DNA of 64,000 nucleotides from Roseovarius sp. THAF27 (lineage in GTDB: Bacteria; Pseudomonadota; Alphaproteobacteria; Rhodobacterales; Rhodobacteraceae), in contig NZ_CP045393.1 in the NCBI RefSeq assembly GCF_009363655.1, forward strand, positions 2,666,001 through 2,730,000, read 5' to 3'. The position numbers and the translations under genes were made by a program. Shown here one piece after another: positions 16,789 to 26,153 of the stretch. A model generated the notes under the pieces. The model was given only the letters and a program-made list of their open reading frames with translations, was not told the origin of the DNA and ran no database searches. Position 1 is the first letter of the stretch. Each line of letters starts with the position of its first letter.

Positions 16789-19398
16789 TCACATCAGCCT
16801 CGGGGCCACGCCGACCAGCAGCGTGGTGATCACCCCTGACAGGCACATGAAATGCCAGAACAGCGTGGTGTTGCGCAGATCGGCATCGTAAAGCTGCGTC
16901 AGCTTGCCGAACACGCTGCCGGCCAGGCAATAAAGCAGCATCACGACCGCCAGCACGCAATGCGCCGATGTCCAGACCGTCAGCGCGTACATCACCGCCG
17001 GAAAGGCGTGGGTTTCGGGTTGCAGCCCCGGCAGCACGATCGCCAGCCACATGCCGCCCAGTGCCGCAAGGGTCGCCACCACCGCACCGACGATGCACCA
17101 GCGTGCCACGCCCTGTCGCCCGCCCCGGTTCAGCTCTCGCGCCGCCACCGTCGCGCCCCAGGCGACCACGAAGGCCAGCAAGGCCAACAGCGCCCACATC
17201 ATGTCGGGCAGCGCCGCGCCCTCGGGCGGGAAATCCGGCCGCGCCGTCCAGAAGAAGAACACGCCGAAGACAAGGCTGGCAAAGGCCGTCGCATCGCCCA
17301 GCATGGTGATGAAGACGGCCCACCACCCCGGCGCCTTGGGCCCGGTCACATAGACCGGCAGGCGCAGGCCAAGGCCTGCGTCGCGCATCGGGGTCTTGGG
17401 CACCTGCGCGGTCGAGGTCCACAGCCAGTAGATCACGCAGGCAACGGCACACACGCCTGAAAACGCCGACAGCCAGTAGAACTTGAAAACCGGCAGGATG
17501 AACGCCCCGCCGGTGAACGCCGCCGCCCACAGCGTGACCCAGGCCGGCCCGGTGACCTGCACCACCGCCTGCGGCACCGCATCCACCGCCGAGGTCACGA
17601 TGGTCTCGCGTTTGCCCTCGGGCGCGTCGGGGATATAGAACTTGCCGTCGTCGAATCGCTCCAGGAATTTCGGCTGCTCCCACAGCGGATAGCGCGACGA
17701 GATATACGGAACCGACCGCACGCCCCACGCCTCCTCCGGCACGTCATGTGACCATTCCAGCGTGCCCGCGTTCCACGGGTTCCGCTCTGTCAGCGGCTGC
17801 CTGCCCTTTGGCCGCAGCAGATCCCATGCAAAGACGAGGATACCCGCCGCCACGATGAAACTGCCCAATGTCGACACCATGTTCAGCACGTCCCACCCGG
17901 CAGCCTCGGGATAGGTGACGACGCGCCGCGGCATCCCCTGCAAGCCGGTCAGGTGCATCGGCAAAAAACAGATGTTGAATCCCGAGAACGTCAGCCAGAA
18001 GGCCCACCTGCTCAGCCGGTCCGACATCTTCTTCTTGGTGATGAACGGGTAGAAATAATAGATCCCGCCGATGATCGGAAAGACCATGCCGCCGAAGAGC
18101 GTGTAATGCAGGTGCGCCACGATGAAATAGGTGTCATGCACCTGCCAGTCGAAGGGTGCGATGGCCACCATCACACCCGTCAGCCCGCCGGCGGTGAAAA
18201 TCGCCAGCGCGCCCGCAATCCACAGCATCGGCTGGCTCATCGTCACCCGGCCCACCATCAGCGTGGCGACAAAGGCGAAGATCTGCACGCCGGTGGGAAT
18301 CACCACCGCCTCGGACGCCGCCGAGAAGAATCCCAGCGACAGCGACGGCAGCCCCGTGGTGAACATGTGGTGCACCCAAAGTCCGAAGCTGAGGAACCCC
18401 ACGCCGACCGCAGACAGCACGATCCAGGAATACCCCACCATCGGCCGCTGCGCCGCCGTGGGCACGATCATCGCGGCGATGGCGATGGACGGCAGGAAGA
18501 CGATGTAAACCTCCGGGTGCCCGAAGATCCAGAACAGGTGCTGCCACAACAAGGGGTCGCCGCCCCGGTCGGGGTCAAAAAACGGCCAGTCCATCGAGCG
18601 TTGCAACTCGAACAGGAAATCCCCCGCGATCAGCGGCGGAAAGGCGAACAGGATCATCACCCCCACGACCAGCACGTACCACGCATAGAGCGGCATCAGG
18701 TTGATCCGCATCCCCGGCGGGCGGCACTTGATCGTGCCCACGATCAGCTCGACCGCCGCCGCGATCGACGCGACCTCGATGAACGACAGACCCAACAGCC
18801 ATATGTCCGGCCCGATCCCCTCCTGCTCGGTCGCCAGCGGCGGATACATGAACCAGCCCGAACTGGGCGCGACATTGAACAGGATCGAGCCCAGCACGAA
18901 GATGCCGCCGATCAGGAACGACCAGTAGCCATAGGCCGACAGGCGCGGAAACGGCATGTCCCGCGCCCCCAGGAAGGCCGGCAGGATCAGGATCGACACC
19001 GCCTCGAACATCGGCACGGCAAACAGGAACATCATCGCCGAGCCGTGCATGGTGAAGAACTGGTTGAAACGGTCCGCGCTCAGGAAATCGTTGTCCGGCA
19101 CCGCCAGCTGGATACGCATCAACAGCGCCAGCACGCCCGCGCACAGCATGAAGAAAAACGCGGTCAGCGAGTACCACACCCCCACTTCGGTGTTGTTGAC
19201 CGCCGACCAGTAACGCCAGCCTTTCGGCGTCTCCCAGGCGCGGCGAAGATCCGCCTCGCGCCTGGCCTTCACCTCCGCGTCGACAGGCGCATCCAGCATC
19301 TCCTCGGTCGGGGGATAGGTGCCCTCGGGCCCCGCGTCGAAAACCTTGCCGCCGTCGCCGCGCCGGGCGGTGCCCTGGGGGGTGTCGGTGTCGCTCAT
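16789..19398 (-). CDS. Cytochrome c oxidase, fused subunits I and III
   Basis: An 869-residue heme-copper oxidase in which subunit I (about residues 55-600) is fused to subunit III (about 650-869). Subunit I shows the CuB-site WIFGHPEVY with E296 and the His-Tyr pair, the HHMFTTGLPS block, and VAHLHYTLFGG with the distal heme and CuB-side histidines. D147 in RDMPFPR stands at the entrance of the D-channel. By eye, the K-channel lysine position of IPTGIK is Q372 here (IPTGVQIF), and the Asn pair after DMPFPR is replaced by S154-A155. The stop of coxB overlaps its start (ATGA). Fusions of this type resemble CoxN of Bradyrhizobium CoxMNOP. Confidence 0.93.
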   Translation of the reverse strand: MSDTDTPQGTARRGDGGKVFDAGPEGTYPPTEEMLDAPVDAEVKARREADLRRAWETPKGWRYWSAVNNTEVGVWYSLTAFFFMLCAGVLALLMRIQLAVPDNDFLSADRFNQFFTMHGSAMMFLFAVPMFEAVSILILPAFLGARDMPFPRLSAYGYWSFLIGGIFVLGSILFNVAPSSGWFMYPPLATEQEGIGPDIWLLGLSFIEVASIAAAVELIVGTIKCRPPGMRINLMPLYAWYVLVVGVMILFAFPPLIAGDFLFELQRSMDWPFFDPDRGGDPLLWQHLFWIFGHPEVYIVFLPSIAIAAMIVPTAAQRPMVGYSWIVLSAVGVGFLSFGLWVHHMFTTGLPSLSLGFFSAASEAVVIPTGVQIFAFVATLMVGRVTMSQPMLWIAGALAIFTAGGLTGVMVAIAPFDWQVHDTYFIVAHLHYTLFGGMVFPIIGGIYYFYPFITKKKMSDRLSRWAFWLTFSGFNICFLPMHLTGLQGMPRRVVTYPEAAGWDVLNMVSTLGSFIVAAGILVFAWDLLRPKGRQPLTERNPWNAGTLEWSHDVPEEAWGVRSVPYISSRYPLWEQPKFLERFDDGKFYIPDAPEGKRETIVTSAVDAVPQAVVQVTGPAWVTLWAAAFTGGAFILPVFKFYWLSAFSGVCAVACVIYWLWTSTAQVPKTPMRDAGLGLRLPVYVTGPKAPGWWAVFITMLGDATAFASLVFGVFFFWTARPDFPPEGAALPDMMWALLALLAFVVAWGATVAARELNRGGRQGVARWCIVGAVVATLAALGGMWLAIVLPGLQPETHAFPAVMYALTVWTSAHCVLAVVMLLYCLAGSVFGKLTQLYDADLRNTTLFWHFMCLSGVITTLLVGVAPRLM

Positions 19399-20369
19399 TG
19401 CAGTCCCCCAAGATAGGCCGCCAGCGCCGACAGGTCTTCCTCCGGCAGATGATCATATCCCGGCATCTCGACCCCCGGCTTGAACTGCGCCGGGTCACGC
19501 ACCCAGTCGCGCAGCGCGTCTTCGGTCACCGGCAGGATACCCGCCGCCAGCGATACCCGCGAGGCCAGATGCGTCAGGTCCGGGCCCACCTGCCCCTCGG
19601 CCTCGGTGCCGCGCACGGCGTGACAGCCGCCACAGCCTTCCGACAGGAACAGCTCTGCCCCGCGCCGTGCCTCCTCGGTCGCCGGTGCCACCGCCGGCGC
19701 CGCCTCGCGTTCCAGCCACGCCTCGAACGCCTCTGGCTCCATCACCACGGCGCCGAACGCCATGTAGGCATGGCTTTCGCCACAGAACTCGGTGCATTGG
19801 CCGCGGTATTCGCCCGGTTTGGTCGGCTCCAGCGACATCCGCGTCTCGCGCCCCGGAATCATGTCGGTCTTGCCGCCCAGCGCGGGTATCCAGAACGAAT
19901 GGATCACCCGCTCGGCGTTCAGCGTGATCTCGCTGCGCTGACCCGTCGGCAGGCGCACTTCGTTGGCCGCCATCACCGGCACCTCCGCCCCCTCGGGCCA
20001 ATAGGCCACTCGCCACCAGAACTGGTGGCCCGTGACCTCCACCCGCAATCCCTCGCCTTCGTCCCTCTGCCTGGGCATCTCGTTCAGCGCATAGGCCAGC
20101 AGGATCGACAGCAGGATCACCGGCACCACCACGCCGCCGCCGATGATCAGCGCCTCGGCCGCACGCGCGTTCAGCGGGCGCGGCGCGATCTTCGTCACGA
20201 AATAGATCAACCCGTTCAAGGCGACCCACAGCACCACCGCCCCGCCCAGCATCACCCAGAACAGCGTCGCCAGCACCTCGGCGTCTCGCCCCGCCGGGTC
20301 CAGCACGGATTGCGGCCCGGTGCATGCGCTCAGCCCGATGACCGAGGCCGCAATCGCCAGCCGCCTCAC
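19395..20369 (-). CDS. coxB: Cytochrome c oxidase subunit II with C-terminal cytochrome c domain (GTG start)
   Basis: A 324-residue lipoprotein-type subunit II. The lipobox is LSAC with C16, and two membrane segments follow (about 33-57 and 74-95). The CuA ligands are visible as H157, C192, E194, C196, H200 and M203, and a cytochrome c domain has CGGCH at 246-250. Subunit II with fused cytochrome c is typical of caa3 oxidases. The GTG start at 20369 is set by its 4-bp overlap with the upstream stop and by the signal sequence that follows; the open frame further upstream is not coding. Confidence 0.93.
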   Translation of the reverse strand: MRRLAIAASVIGLSACTGPQSVLDPAGRDAEVLATLFWVMLGGAVVLWVALNGLIYFVTKIAPRPLNARAAEALIIGGGVVVPVILLSILLAYALNEMPRQRDEGEGLRVEVTGHQFWWRVAYWPEGAEVPVMAANEVRLPTGQRSEITLNAERVIHSFWIPALGGKTDMIPGRETRMSLEPTKPGEYRGQCTEFCGESHAYMAFGAVVMEPEAFEAWLEREAAPAVAPATEEARRGAELFLSEGCGGCHAVRGTEAEGQVGPDLTHLASRVSLAAGILPVTEDALRDWVRDPAQFKPGVEMPGYDHLPEEDLSALAAYLGGLQ

Positions 20370-20962
20370 AACAGGAACCGCGCGATCAAAACCCCGCCGA
20401 TCACGTAAGGCAGAAGCGCCAGCAGAAATACCACGCCATCCCTTGTCAACATGGCCATGACCAGCAGGCAGACACCTGTGGCCGCGACGGATCCCGAGAA
20501 CGGAATGAATTCCAGAAACGGCATGGCCAGCCCGGTCATCAGGCAGATCAACTGCGGCACCCAGGTCATCGGGCGATGGAAAAGGAAGGACAGGCGCTGT
20601 CCGGTATGGCGCTCTATCCATTGCATGATCGGCAGGATCTGCCGCATCGCGTGGTCCAGCTTGGCACCGTCAATCGTCTTTTTCTTCAACTTTTCGGGCA
20701 AATAGAACTTTTTCAGGCCCAGGATCATCTCGGCGGAAAAAAGCGCGATCAGCAACCCGCACACCATCGACACGCCGGGAATGCCCGACAGCGGCGTGGC
20801 TGCGATCAGGGCTGGCACGAAGATCAGTGGCAGAATGCCCGCCTGCCCCGCGGCACCGACAATTTCGTCCACGGTAACCTCGGGTCGATCGGCCAGCGAC
20901 CTGATCCTTGAGATCACATCCGTCAGCGGATGCGCCGTAGGGGCTTCGGCATCGTGGCTCAT
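20366..20962 (-). CDS. ExoD-family membrane protein
   Basis: A 198-residue protein of the ExoD family, first described for rhizobial exopolysaccharide synthesis and alkali tolerance. Blocks seen are PLTDVISRIRSLADRPEVTV, FVPALIAATPLSGIPGVS and RPMTWVPQLICLMTGLAMPFLEFIPFSGS (in separate places), with four hydrophobic segments toward the C-terminus. The ATG at 20962 is selected over an upstream ATG at 21022 because the family-like sequence starts there. The stop overlaps the coxB GTG, so it heads the oxidase operon, an arrangement I would not expect. Confidence 0.8.
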   Translation of the reverse strand: MSHDAEAPTAHPLTDVISRIRSLADRPEVTVDEIVGAAGQAGILPLIFVPALIAATPLSGIPGVSMVCGLLIALFSAEMILGLKKFYLPEKLKKKTIDGAKLDHAMRQILPIMQWIERHTGQRLSFLFHRPMTWVPQLICLMTGLAMPFLEFIPFSGSVAATGVCLLVMAMLTRDGVVFLLALLPYVIGGVLIARFLL

Positions 20963-21191
20963 GGCATCACGCCCTGCGGTCCGTGAACACGCGAACGCGC
21001 ACAACCACACGCCGGCACCCATGCGCCGTGCCCGCGCGGTTCACTCGTCCTGCTAGAAAACTGTCCCAGACCCATTGCCCGACTTTCCGTTCCGACGAAG
21101 GAACGCCGCAACTGCGCTCAAGTTCCCGGCATACCTGAATAATTGCCGATCGCCTGAACCCCGCGCAAAGCCGAGCCTGCAGGCCGGCGCG

Positions 21192-22172
21192 TCAGCGCCA
21201 GACGAACCTGCAGTCGTAGAGCACGCCGAACACACCGCGCTTGCATACGCGAACCCTCTCGGCCTTGCGCTTTGGCTTTGGCTTGGGCTCGGTCCGCTGA
21301 AACGCTTCGTATTCGGTCTGGCTTTCTTCCCGCAGCGCGGCCAGCTGCACGTCGTTGAAATAGCCGCTGACGGGAAAGCCGCGCGCCTCCTGCCACGTGG
21401 AAATCGCGGTGCGCGTATTCGGCCCGAACACCCCGTCCGCGCCGCCCGGATCGTACTCGACCAGGCGCAGGCGATTCTGGATCTCGCGCCGCTCGTCGCG
21501 CGACAGATCCAGTGCGGCCTCGATATCCTCGCTGGCCGACGCCGTCTGATCCACGCGCGCCGTGCCAAGCACCGGCGGCGTCTCGGGCCGGCCTGCCGTG
21601 TCGAGAACGGCAATCGACGTGACCGCGGCCGGAGTGAATGTCGCCGCGTACGTGGTCTCGACCCCGCTGACGGAATAGGGCGCGCACTCCTCCAGCGCGA
21701 CAACGGCATCCAGATACAGCCGCCGCTGGACAGCCGATTGCGACTCCGCGCCGACATGCTCGGGGATCCCCAGCAGCAGCCCGGCGCTGTCCAGCACGAA
21801 CTGCAACCGCACCTCTTCTTCGCTGGCCGCATCGGACGTACCGGCATAGCAGGCCGCCACCTGCTCCACCAGGGACGGCGTCGCGGCGGCCGTCTCCGTC
21901 TCGGCCGCGCTCGTCGTTCCGGGATCCTCCGCCGCGGCGGGTTCCGTCACCGCAGGCGCATCGCGGTCTGTCTCCGCGCCCATGACGTCGATCCCGGCAC
22001 CCTCTTGCGACTCCCGGGGTGGGTCCAGCGGGCTGACAGTGGTTGCAGGCGGTTCCGGCAACGGCTCGGCCGTTTCCGTCTGTGCCAACACAGCACCGCC
22101 GCCCAGCACCACTACGAAGGCCGAGGCGACATAACCCTTCCAAGGCAGAAACGAGGTACGCGATCCGAACAC
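21192..22172 (-). CDS. Peptidoglycan-binding domain protein
   Basis: A 326-residue envelope protein. It has an N-terminal membrane anchor or signal (residues about 13-30), an acidic and Pro/Thr-rich linker (30-100), a central region with two cysteines, and a C-terminal peptidoglycan-binding domain of the PG_binding_1 type (about 215-270). The last shows the pattern EIQNRLRLVEYDPGGADG followed by VFGPNTRTAISTWQ. A basic Lys/Pro/Arg stretch lies near the end. No catalytic domain is visible, so it is probably structural or regulatory. It stands alone on the minus strand, divergent from the thiamine operon. Confidence 0.8.
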   Translation of the reverse strand: MFGSRTSFLPWKGYVASAFVVVLGGGAVLAQTETAEPLPEPPATTVSPLDPPRESQEGAGIDVMGAETDRDAPAVTEPAAAEDPGTTSAAETETAAATPSLVEQVAACYAGTSDAASEEEVRLQFVLDSAGLLLGIPEHVGAESQSAVQRRLYLDAVVALEECAPYSVSGVETTYAATFTPAAVTSIAVLDTAGRPETPPVLGTARVDQTASASEDIEAALDLSRDERREIQNRLRLVEYDPGGADGVFGPNTRTAISTWQEARGFPVSGYFNDVQLAALREESQTEYEAFQRTEPKPKPKRKAERVRVCKRGVFGVLYDCRFVWR

Positions 22173-22400
22173 CGGATATCCCTTCCATTACGTCTGGAAA
22201 AGAATAACGCCTGCCGCCGCCGAAAGGTCAAGCCGGACGGCAAAATTCGGCCACCGGGCCAGCCCAATGCGCAGCATGTTGCGGAACCCGGCGCCGCAAT
22301 CGTCTGGTTTCGCATGTTGCAGATTGAAGCAACGTCACGTATCCATGACGCACGAAGCTGCACCGGGGCGCATCGTTCCGGTCCGCAAGTCACATATCAT
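22173..22400. other. Non-coding stretch upstream of the TPP riboswitch
   Basis: No supportable gene is seen here. It must hold the divergent promoters of the peptidoglycan-binding gene and the thiamine operon. GTTGC (22316) and GCAAC (22329) form a short inverted repeat of unknown meaning. Confidence 0.4.
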
Positions 22401-22484
22401 CCGTCGGGGGGCCCGCAAAGGGCTGAGAGGTGCACGCACCGACCCGTCGAACCTGATCCGGGCAATACCGGCGTAGGGAACGGG
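22401..22484 (+). promoter_or_regulatory. TPP (THI-box) riboswitch
   Basis: The conserved THI-element parts are present in order: CTGAGA (22423-22428), the GACCCGTCGAACCTGATCCGG core (given here in pieces: GACCCGT, GAACCTGATC, CGG), AATACCGGCGTAGGGA, and closing CCGT/ACGG arms at the ends. It lies about 110 nt upstream of thiO, the first main gene of a thiamine operon. In proteobacteria such switches usually repress by hiding the ribosome site when TPP is bound. Confidence 0.95.
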
Positions 22485-22552
22485 TAGAACGTGCACCGAC
22501 AGCACTTACCTCTTTTCCGCGTTGGCACGCCCCAAACAAAGAGGCGCGCCGA

Positions 22553-22597
22553 ATGACCCTCACGCCATCCATCTGCCGGCCAGGCGCATCGGTATGA
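22553..22597 (+). CDS. Possible 14-codon leader ORF coupled to thiO
   Basis: ATG at 22553 has a good ribosome site (AAAGAGGCG about 8 nt upstream) and encodes MTLTPSICRPGASV, ending in a TGA that overlaps the thiO ATG as ATGA. The thiO ATG itself has no clear ribosome site. This suggests that ribosomes load at the leader, just below the riboswitch, and reinitiate at thiO. No database check was possible and the peptide may have no function of its own. Confidence 0.4.
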   Translation: MTLTPSICRPGASV

Positions 22598-23592
22598 CAT
22601 CCGTTGTCGTCATAGGCGCCGGCGTCGCCGGTCTTTGTGTCGCCCGCACCCTGCTGGACCGTGGGGCCGAGGTGACCCTGGTCGATCGGCGCGCCGCGCC
22701 GGGTCCGCATGCCTGCTCCTGGTGGGCTGGCGGAATGCTGGCGCCCCATTGCGAAGGCGAAAGCGCCGAAGAGGTCGTGGTGCGGCTGGGCTGCGAGGCC
22801 GCCGACTGGTGGGAGGCACAGACCGGCGCCGTCGTCCGGCGGCGCGGCTCTCTTGTCGTATCGCCCGGGCGCGACAAGGCCGATCTCGCCCGCTTTGCCC
22901 GCCTGACCAGCTGGCACCGCGCCGTCACCGGCCCCGAGATCGCGCAGCTCGAGCCCGACCTCGGCACCCGTTTCACGCGGGGCCTCTTTTTCGACACCGA
23001 GGCGCATCTTTCTCCCCGCGCCGCCCTCGCCGCGCTGCGCGACAGCCTTGCGGCCGATGGCGCGAAGCTCATTCAGGAAGAGGCCGACCCCGAAGCCCAA
23101 GCCCAGAAGGGTCTGACCATCGACTGCCGCGGCTTTGCGGCGCGCGACCGGCTTGCCGACCTGCGCGGCGTCAAGGGCGAGATGATGATCCTCTCGTGCC
23201 CGGACGTGTCACTGACACGCCCCGTCCGCGTGCTGCACCCCCGCGTGCCGATCTATGTCGTGCCCCGGGGTGACGGCCTCTACATGCTGGGGGCCACGAT
23301 GGTCGAAGGCCAGGCGGGCCGGCACGTCACCGCCCGTGCGATGCTGGAACTGCTGGGCACGGCCTATGCGCTCAACCCCGCCTTCGGCGAGGCCGAGGTG
23401 GTCGAGATCGGCGTCGACAGCCGCCCCGCCTTTCCCGACAACCTGCCCCGCATCCGCCGCGACGGGAACCTGATCCGGGCCAACGGACTCTACAGGCACG
23501 GCTTCCTTCTGGCGCCGGCCCTCGCGCGCATGGTCGCGGACCTGATCCTTCACGACAAGACACCGGAGGTTTCCGATGAGATTGCAGCTTAA
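22594..23592 (+). CDS. thiO: Glycine oxidase ThiO
   Basis: An FAD-dependent oxidase that converts glycine to the dehydroglycine used for the thiazole of thiamine. The 332-residue product starts with a Rossmann motif (VVVIGAGVAGLCVARTLLDRGAEV), followed by a WWAGGMLAPHCE block typical of ThiO. Toward the C-terminus it has YVVPRGDGLYMLGATM and the RANGLYRHGFLLAPALA block. The ATG at 22594 gives the correct N-terminus; a longer frame upstream is not family-like. Its end overlaps thiS by 17 bp. Confidence 0.93.
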   Translation: MTSVVVIGAGVAGLCVARTLLDRGAEVTLVDRRAAPGPHACSWWAGGMLAPHCEGESAEEVVVRLGCEAADWWEAQTGAVVRRRGSLVVSPGRDKADLARFARLTSWHRAVTGPEIAQLEPDLGTRFTRGLFFDTEAHLSPRAALAALRDSLAADGAKLIQEEADPEAQAQKGLTIDCRGFAARDRLADLRGVKGEMMILSCPDVSLTRPVRVLHPRVPIYVVPRGDGLYMLGATMVEGQAGRHVTARAMLELLGTAYALNPAFGEAEVVEIGVDSRPAFPDNLPRIRRDGNLIRANGLYRHGFLLAPALARMVADLILHDKTPEVSDEIAA

Positions 23593-23773
23593 CGGCACGC
23601 CATTGCACGCCGAGGCCGCCACGCTGGCCGACCTGCTGGACGCCCACGGCTATGGCGACGCCAAGGTGGCGACAGCGGTGAACGGCACGTTCATACCCGC
23701 CTCCCTGCGCGGCGATCACGCTCTGGCGGACGGCGACAGCATCGAGGTTCTGGCCCCGATGCAGGGCGGCTGA
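23576..23773 (+). CDS. thiS: Sulfur carrier protein ThiS
   Basis: A 65-residue ubiquitin-like protein whose C-terminal Gly-Gly (LAPMQGG) is adenylated and then thiocarboxylated to carry sulfur to thiazole synthase. The start MRLQLNG, the EAATLADLL block and the VAVNG-like segment agree with the family. It starts inside the end of thiO and is followed by thiG after 3 bp. Confidence 0.95.
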   Translation: MRLQLNGTPLHAEAATLADLLDAHGYGDAKVATAVNGTFIPASLRGDHALADGDSIEVLAPMQGG

Positions 23774-23776
23774 GCG

Positions 23777-24550
23777 ATGCGCGATTTCTATGGCACCACG
23801 CTGGCCAACGGCTTCATGCTGGGCACCGCGCAATACCCGTCGCCCGCGATCCTGGCCGAGGCGTTCCGGCGCAGCGGCGCCAGCGTCGCAACCGTGTCGC
23901 TGCGCCGCGAAAGCGGGCAGGACCGCGCCGGACAGGATTTCTGGAACCTGATCCGCGACCTGGGCGTGCATATCCTGCCCAACACCGCCGGATGCCACAG
24001 CGTGAAAGAGGCCGTGACCACCGCCCACATGGCGCGCGAGGTTTTTGACACGCCCTGGATCAAGCTCGAGGTCATCGGCGAGGAAGACACACTGCAACCC
24101 GATGTCTTCGGCTTGGTCGAGGCCGCCAGCATCCTGACCGAGGACGGGTTTCAGGTCTTTCCCTACACCACCGAGGATCTCGTCGTTGCCGACCGTCTGC
24201 TCAACGCGGGCTGCGAGGTTCTGATGCCCTGGGGCGCCCCCATCGGATCGGGGCTGGGCCTGAACAACATCTTCGGCCTGCGCGCGCTCCGGGCGCATTT
24301 CCCGGACGTGCCGCTGGTGATCGACGCCGGGCTGGGTCTGCCCTCGCAAGCCACGGCGGCGATGGAACTGGGCTACGACGCGATCCTTCTCAACACCGCC
24401 GTGGCCAAGGCGGGCGATCCGGCGGCCATGGCCGAAGCCTTCGCCCTCGCCCTCAGGGCCGGAAAACTGGCGCAGTCCGCCGACCCTATGGAGCCGCGCG
24501 ACATGGCCGCCCCCTCCACCCCGGTTCTAGGCAAGGCGTTTCTTGAATGA
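23777..24550 (+). CDS. thiG: Thiazole synthase ThiG
   Basis: ThiG combines DXP, dehydroglycine and ThiS thiocarboxylate to make the thiazole phosphate of thiamine. The 257-residue TIM-barrel protein shows [14 protein letters not shown], the [16 protein letters not shown] block with the catalytic lysine, [15 protein letters not shown] and [10 protein letters not shown]. Length and all blocks fit. The stop overlaps the thiE ATG by 4 bp. Confidence 0.96.
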   Translation: MRDFYGTTLANGFMLGTAQYPSPAILAEAFRRSGASVATVSLRRESGQDRAGQDFWNLIRDLGVHILPNTAGCHSVKEAVTTAHMAREVFDTPWIKLEVIGEEDTLQPDVFGLVEAASILTEDGFQVFPYTTEDLVVADRLLNAGCEVLMPWGAPIGSGLGLNNIFGLRALRAHFPDVPLVIDAGLGLPSQATAAMELGYDAILLNTAVAKAGDPAAMAEAFALALRAGKLAQSADPMEPRDMAAPSTPVLGKAFLE

Positions 24551-25143
24551 GACTGGACCGCTTCTACCCCATCTTCGACAGCGCCGACTGGATCGAGCGG
24601 CTGGTCCCGCTGGGCATCAAGCTGGTGCAACTGCGCGTCAAGGATGCCGCGCCCGATACGCTGCGCGACCATGTGCTGCGGTCCAGGGCCGTGTGCGCGC
24701 GCCACGGCTGCACCCTTGTCATCAACGACCACTGGCAAGAGGCGATCGACACCGGCTGCAGCTACATCCACCTTGGCCAGGAAGACCTTGATACAGCTGA
24801 CATATCCGCCATCCGCGATGCCGGCCTGCACCTCGGCATAAGCACCCATGACAGAGCCGAACTCAAGCGCGCCCTTGCGCTCGATCCCGACTACATCGCC
24901 TTGGGTCCGATCTATCCCACCATCCTGAAAAAAATGAAATGGCACGAACAGGGCCTCGACCGTCTGACCCAGTGGCGCGGCCTGATAGGCGACCTGCCCC
25001 TGATCGCCATCGGCGGCCTGTCGGTGGAACGCGCGCCCGGCGCCTTCGAGGCAGGCGCAGACGTGGTGGCCGCGGTCACCGACATCACGCTCAACGACGC
25101 CCCCGAAACCCGGGTGCGCGCCTGGCTGGCGGCGACGCGATGA
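24547..25143 (+). CDS. thiE: Thiamine phosphate synthase ThiE
   Basis: This enzyme joins the pyrimidine (HMP-PP) and thiazole phosphate into thiamine phosphate. The 198-residue product contains [42 protein letters not shown] and PLIAIGGLS, all characteristic of ThiE. It is at the short end of the family. Genes for the pyrimidine branch (thiC, thiD) are not in the window. The stop overlaps the next ATG. Confidence 0.94.
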   Translation: MRLDRFYPIFDSADWIERLVPLGIKLVQLRVKDAAPDTLRDHVLRSRAVCARHGCTLVINDHWQEAIDTGCSYIHLGQEDLDTADISAIRDAGLHLGISTHDRAELKRALALDPDYIALGPIYPTILKKMKWHEQGLDRLTQWRGLIGDLPLIAIGGLSVERAPGAFEAGADVVAAVTDITLNDAPETRVRAWLAATR

Positions 25144-26153
25144 CCCGCTATGCCCGCCAGACCTGCCTGCCCGGCATGGGCGAGGCCGGACAGGCCGCGC
25201 TGAAAGCGGCGCATGTGCTTGTGGTCGGGGCTGGCGGATTGGGCGCCCCGGCGCTGCAATACCTGGTGGGCGCGGGGATCGGACGGCTGACCCTGGTGGA
25301 TGGCGACACGGTTTCCCTGGGCAACCTGCACCGCCAGACACTCTTTCGCGAAGACGACATCGGCAGGCCCAAGGTCGAGGCCGCGCATGACACGTTGCGC
25401 CGCCTCAATACCGACTGCCGCATTGCCCCCCTTGCCCGCCCGCTCGATCCCGCCAACGCGCCCGATCTCGTAGTGCAGGCCAGCATTGTGCTCGATTGCG
25501 CCGACAGTTTCGCGGTCAGCTACATCCTCTCCGACACGTGCCTTGACGCCGGCGTGCCCCTTGTCAGCGCCTCCGTGCTGGGCGTTTCGGGCTATGTCGG
25601 CGGCTTCTGCGGCACCGCGCCCTCGCTGCGCGCCGTGTTTCCCGATCTTCCCGACCGCGCCGCCACCTGTGCCACGGCGGGCGTGATGGGGCCGGTGGTG
25701 GGCATGATCGGCGCGGCGCAGGCCCAGATGGCGCTGGCCTGCCTCACCGGGCAGACTCCGTCCCCGCTGGGTCAGCTGCTCACCGTCGACATGCAGGCCT
25801 TTCGCAGCAGCAGCTTTCGCTTCGACACGGCCCCCGAGCCGGCGCAGGGCCTGCATTTCATCGCGACCGACCACCTCAAGCCAACCGATATCGTCGTCGA
25901 CCTTCGCGGCACCGAGGAAGCGCCGACCCCTGTCTCGCCCCAAGCACGGCGGAGCAGCGTATCGGACGTCATCGCGGGCCGGCTCCAGCCCCCCGCGACC
26001 GGACAGCGCGCGGTCTTTGCCTGTCGCTCCGGCCTGCGAGCCTGGCAGGCCGCCAGGCATCTGCAACGCCACTGGGACGGCGATATCGCTCTTGTCGCCA
26101 CCGGCGACGCACCCGGCGCGAGCGCGCTGCCTGAGCAGACGGATCGGGGCTGA
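25140..26153 (+). CDS. thiF: ThiF/MoeB-family adenylyltransferase with rhodanese-like C-terminus
   Basis: An E1-like enzyme that adenylates the Gly-Gly end of ThiS. The 337-residue product has the ATP-binding GAGGLGAPALQYLVGAGIG, the DxDxVxxxNLxRQ pattern (VDGDTVSLGNLHRQ) and a C-terminal rhodanese-like domain (about 240-330). The latter has an active-site-like loop FACRSGLRAW, which could supply the persulfide sulfur. The last position in thiOSGEF indicates thiamine rather than molybdopterin synthesis, though the fold is shared. Confidence 0.9.
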   Translation: MTRYARQTCLPGMGEAGQAALKAAHVLVVGAGGLGAPALQYLVGAGIGRLTLVDGDTVSLGNLHRQTLFREDDIGRPKVEAAHDTLRRLNTDCRIAPLARPLDPANAPDLVVQASIVLDCADSFAVSYILSDTCLDAGVPLVSASVLGVSGYVGGFCGTAPSLRAVFPDLPDRAATCATAGVMGPVVGMIGAAQAQMALACLTGQTPSPLGQLLTVDMQAFRSSSFRFDTAPEPAQGLHFIATDHLKPTDIVVDLRGTEEAPTPVSPQARRSSVSDVIAGRLQPPATGQRAVFACRSGLRAWQAARHLQRHWDGDIALVATGDAPGASALPEQTDRG

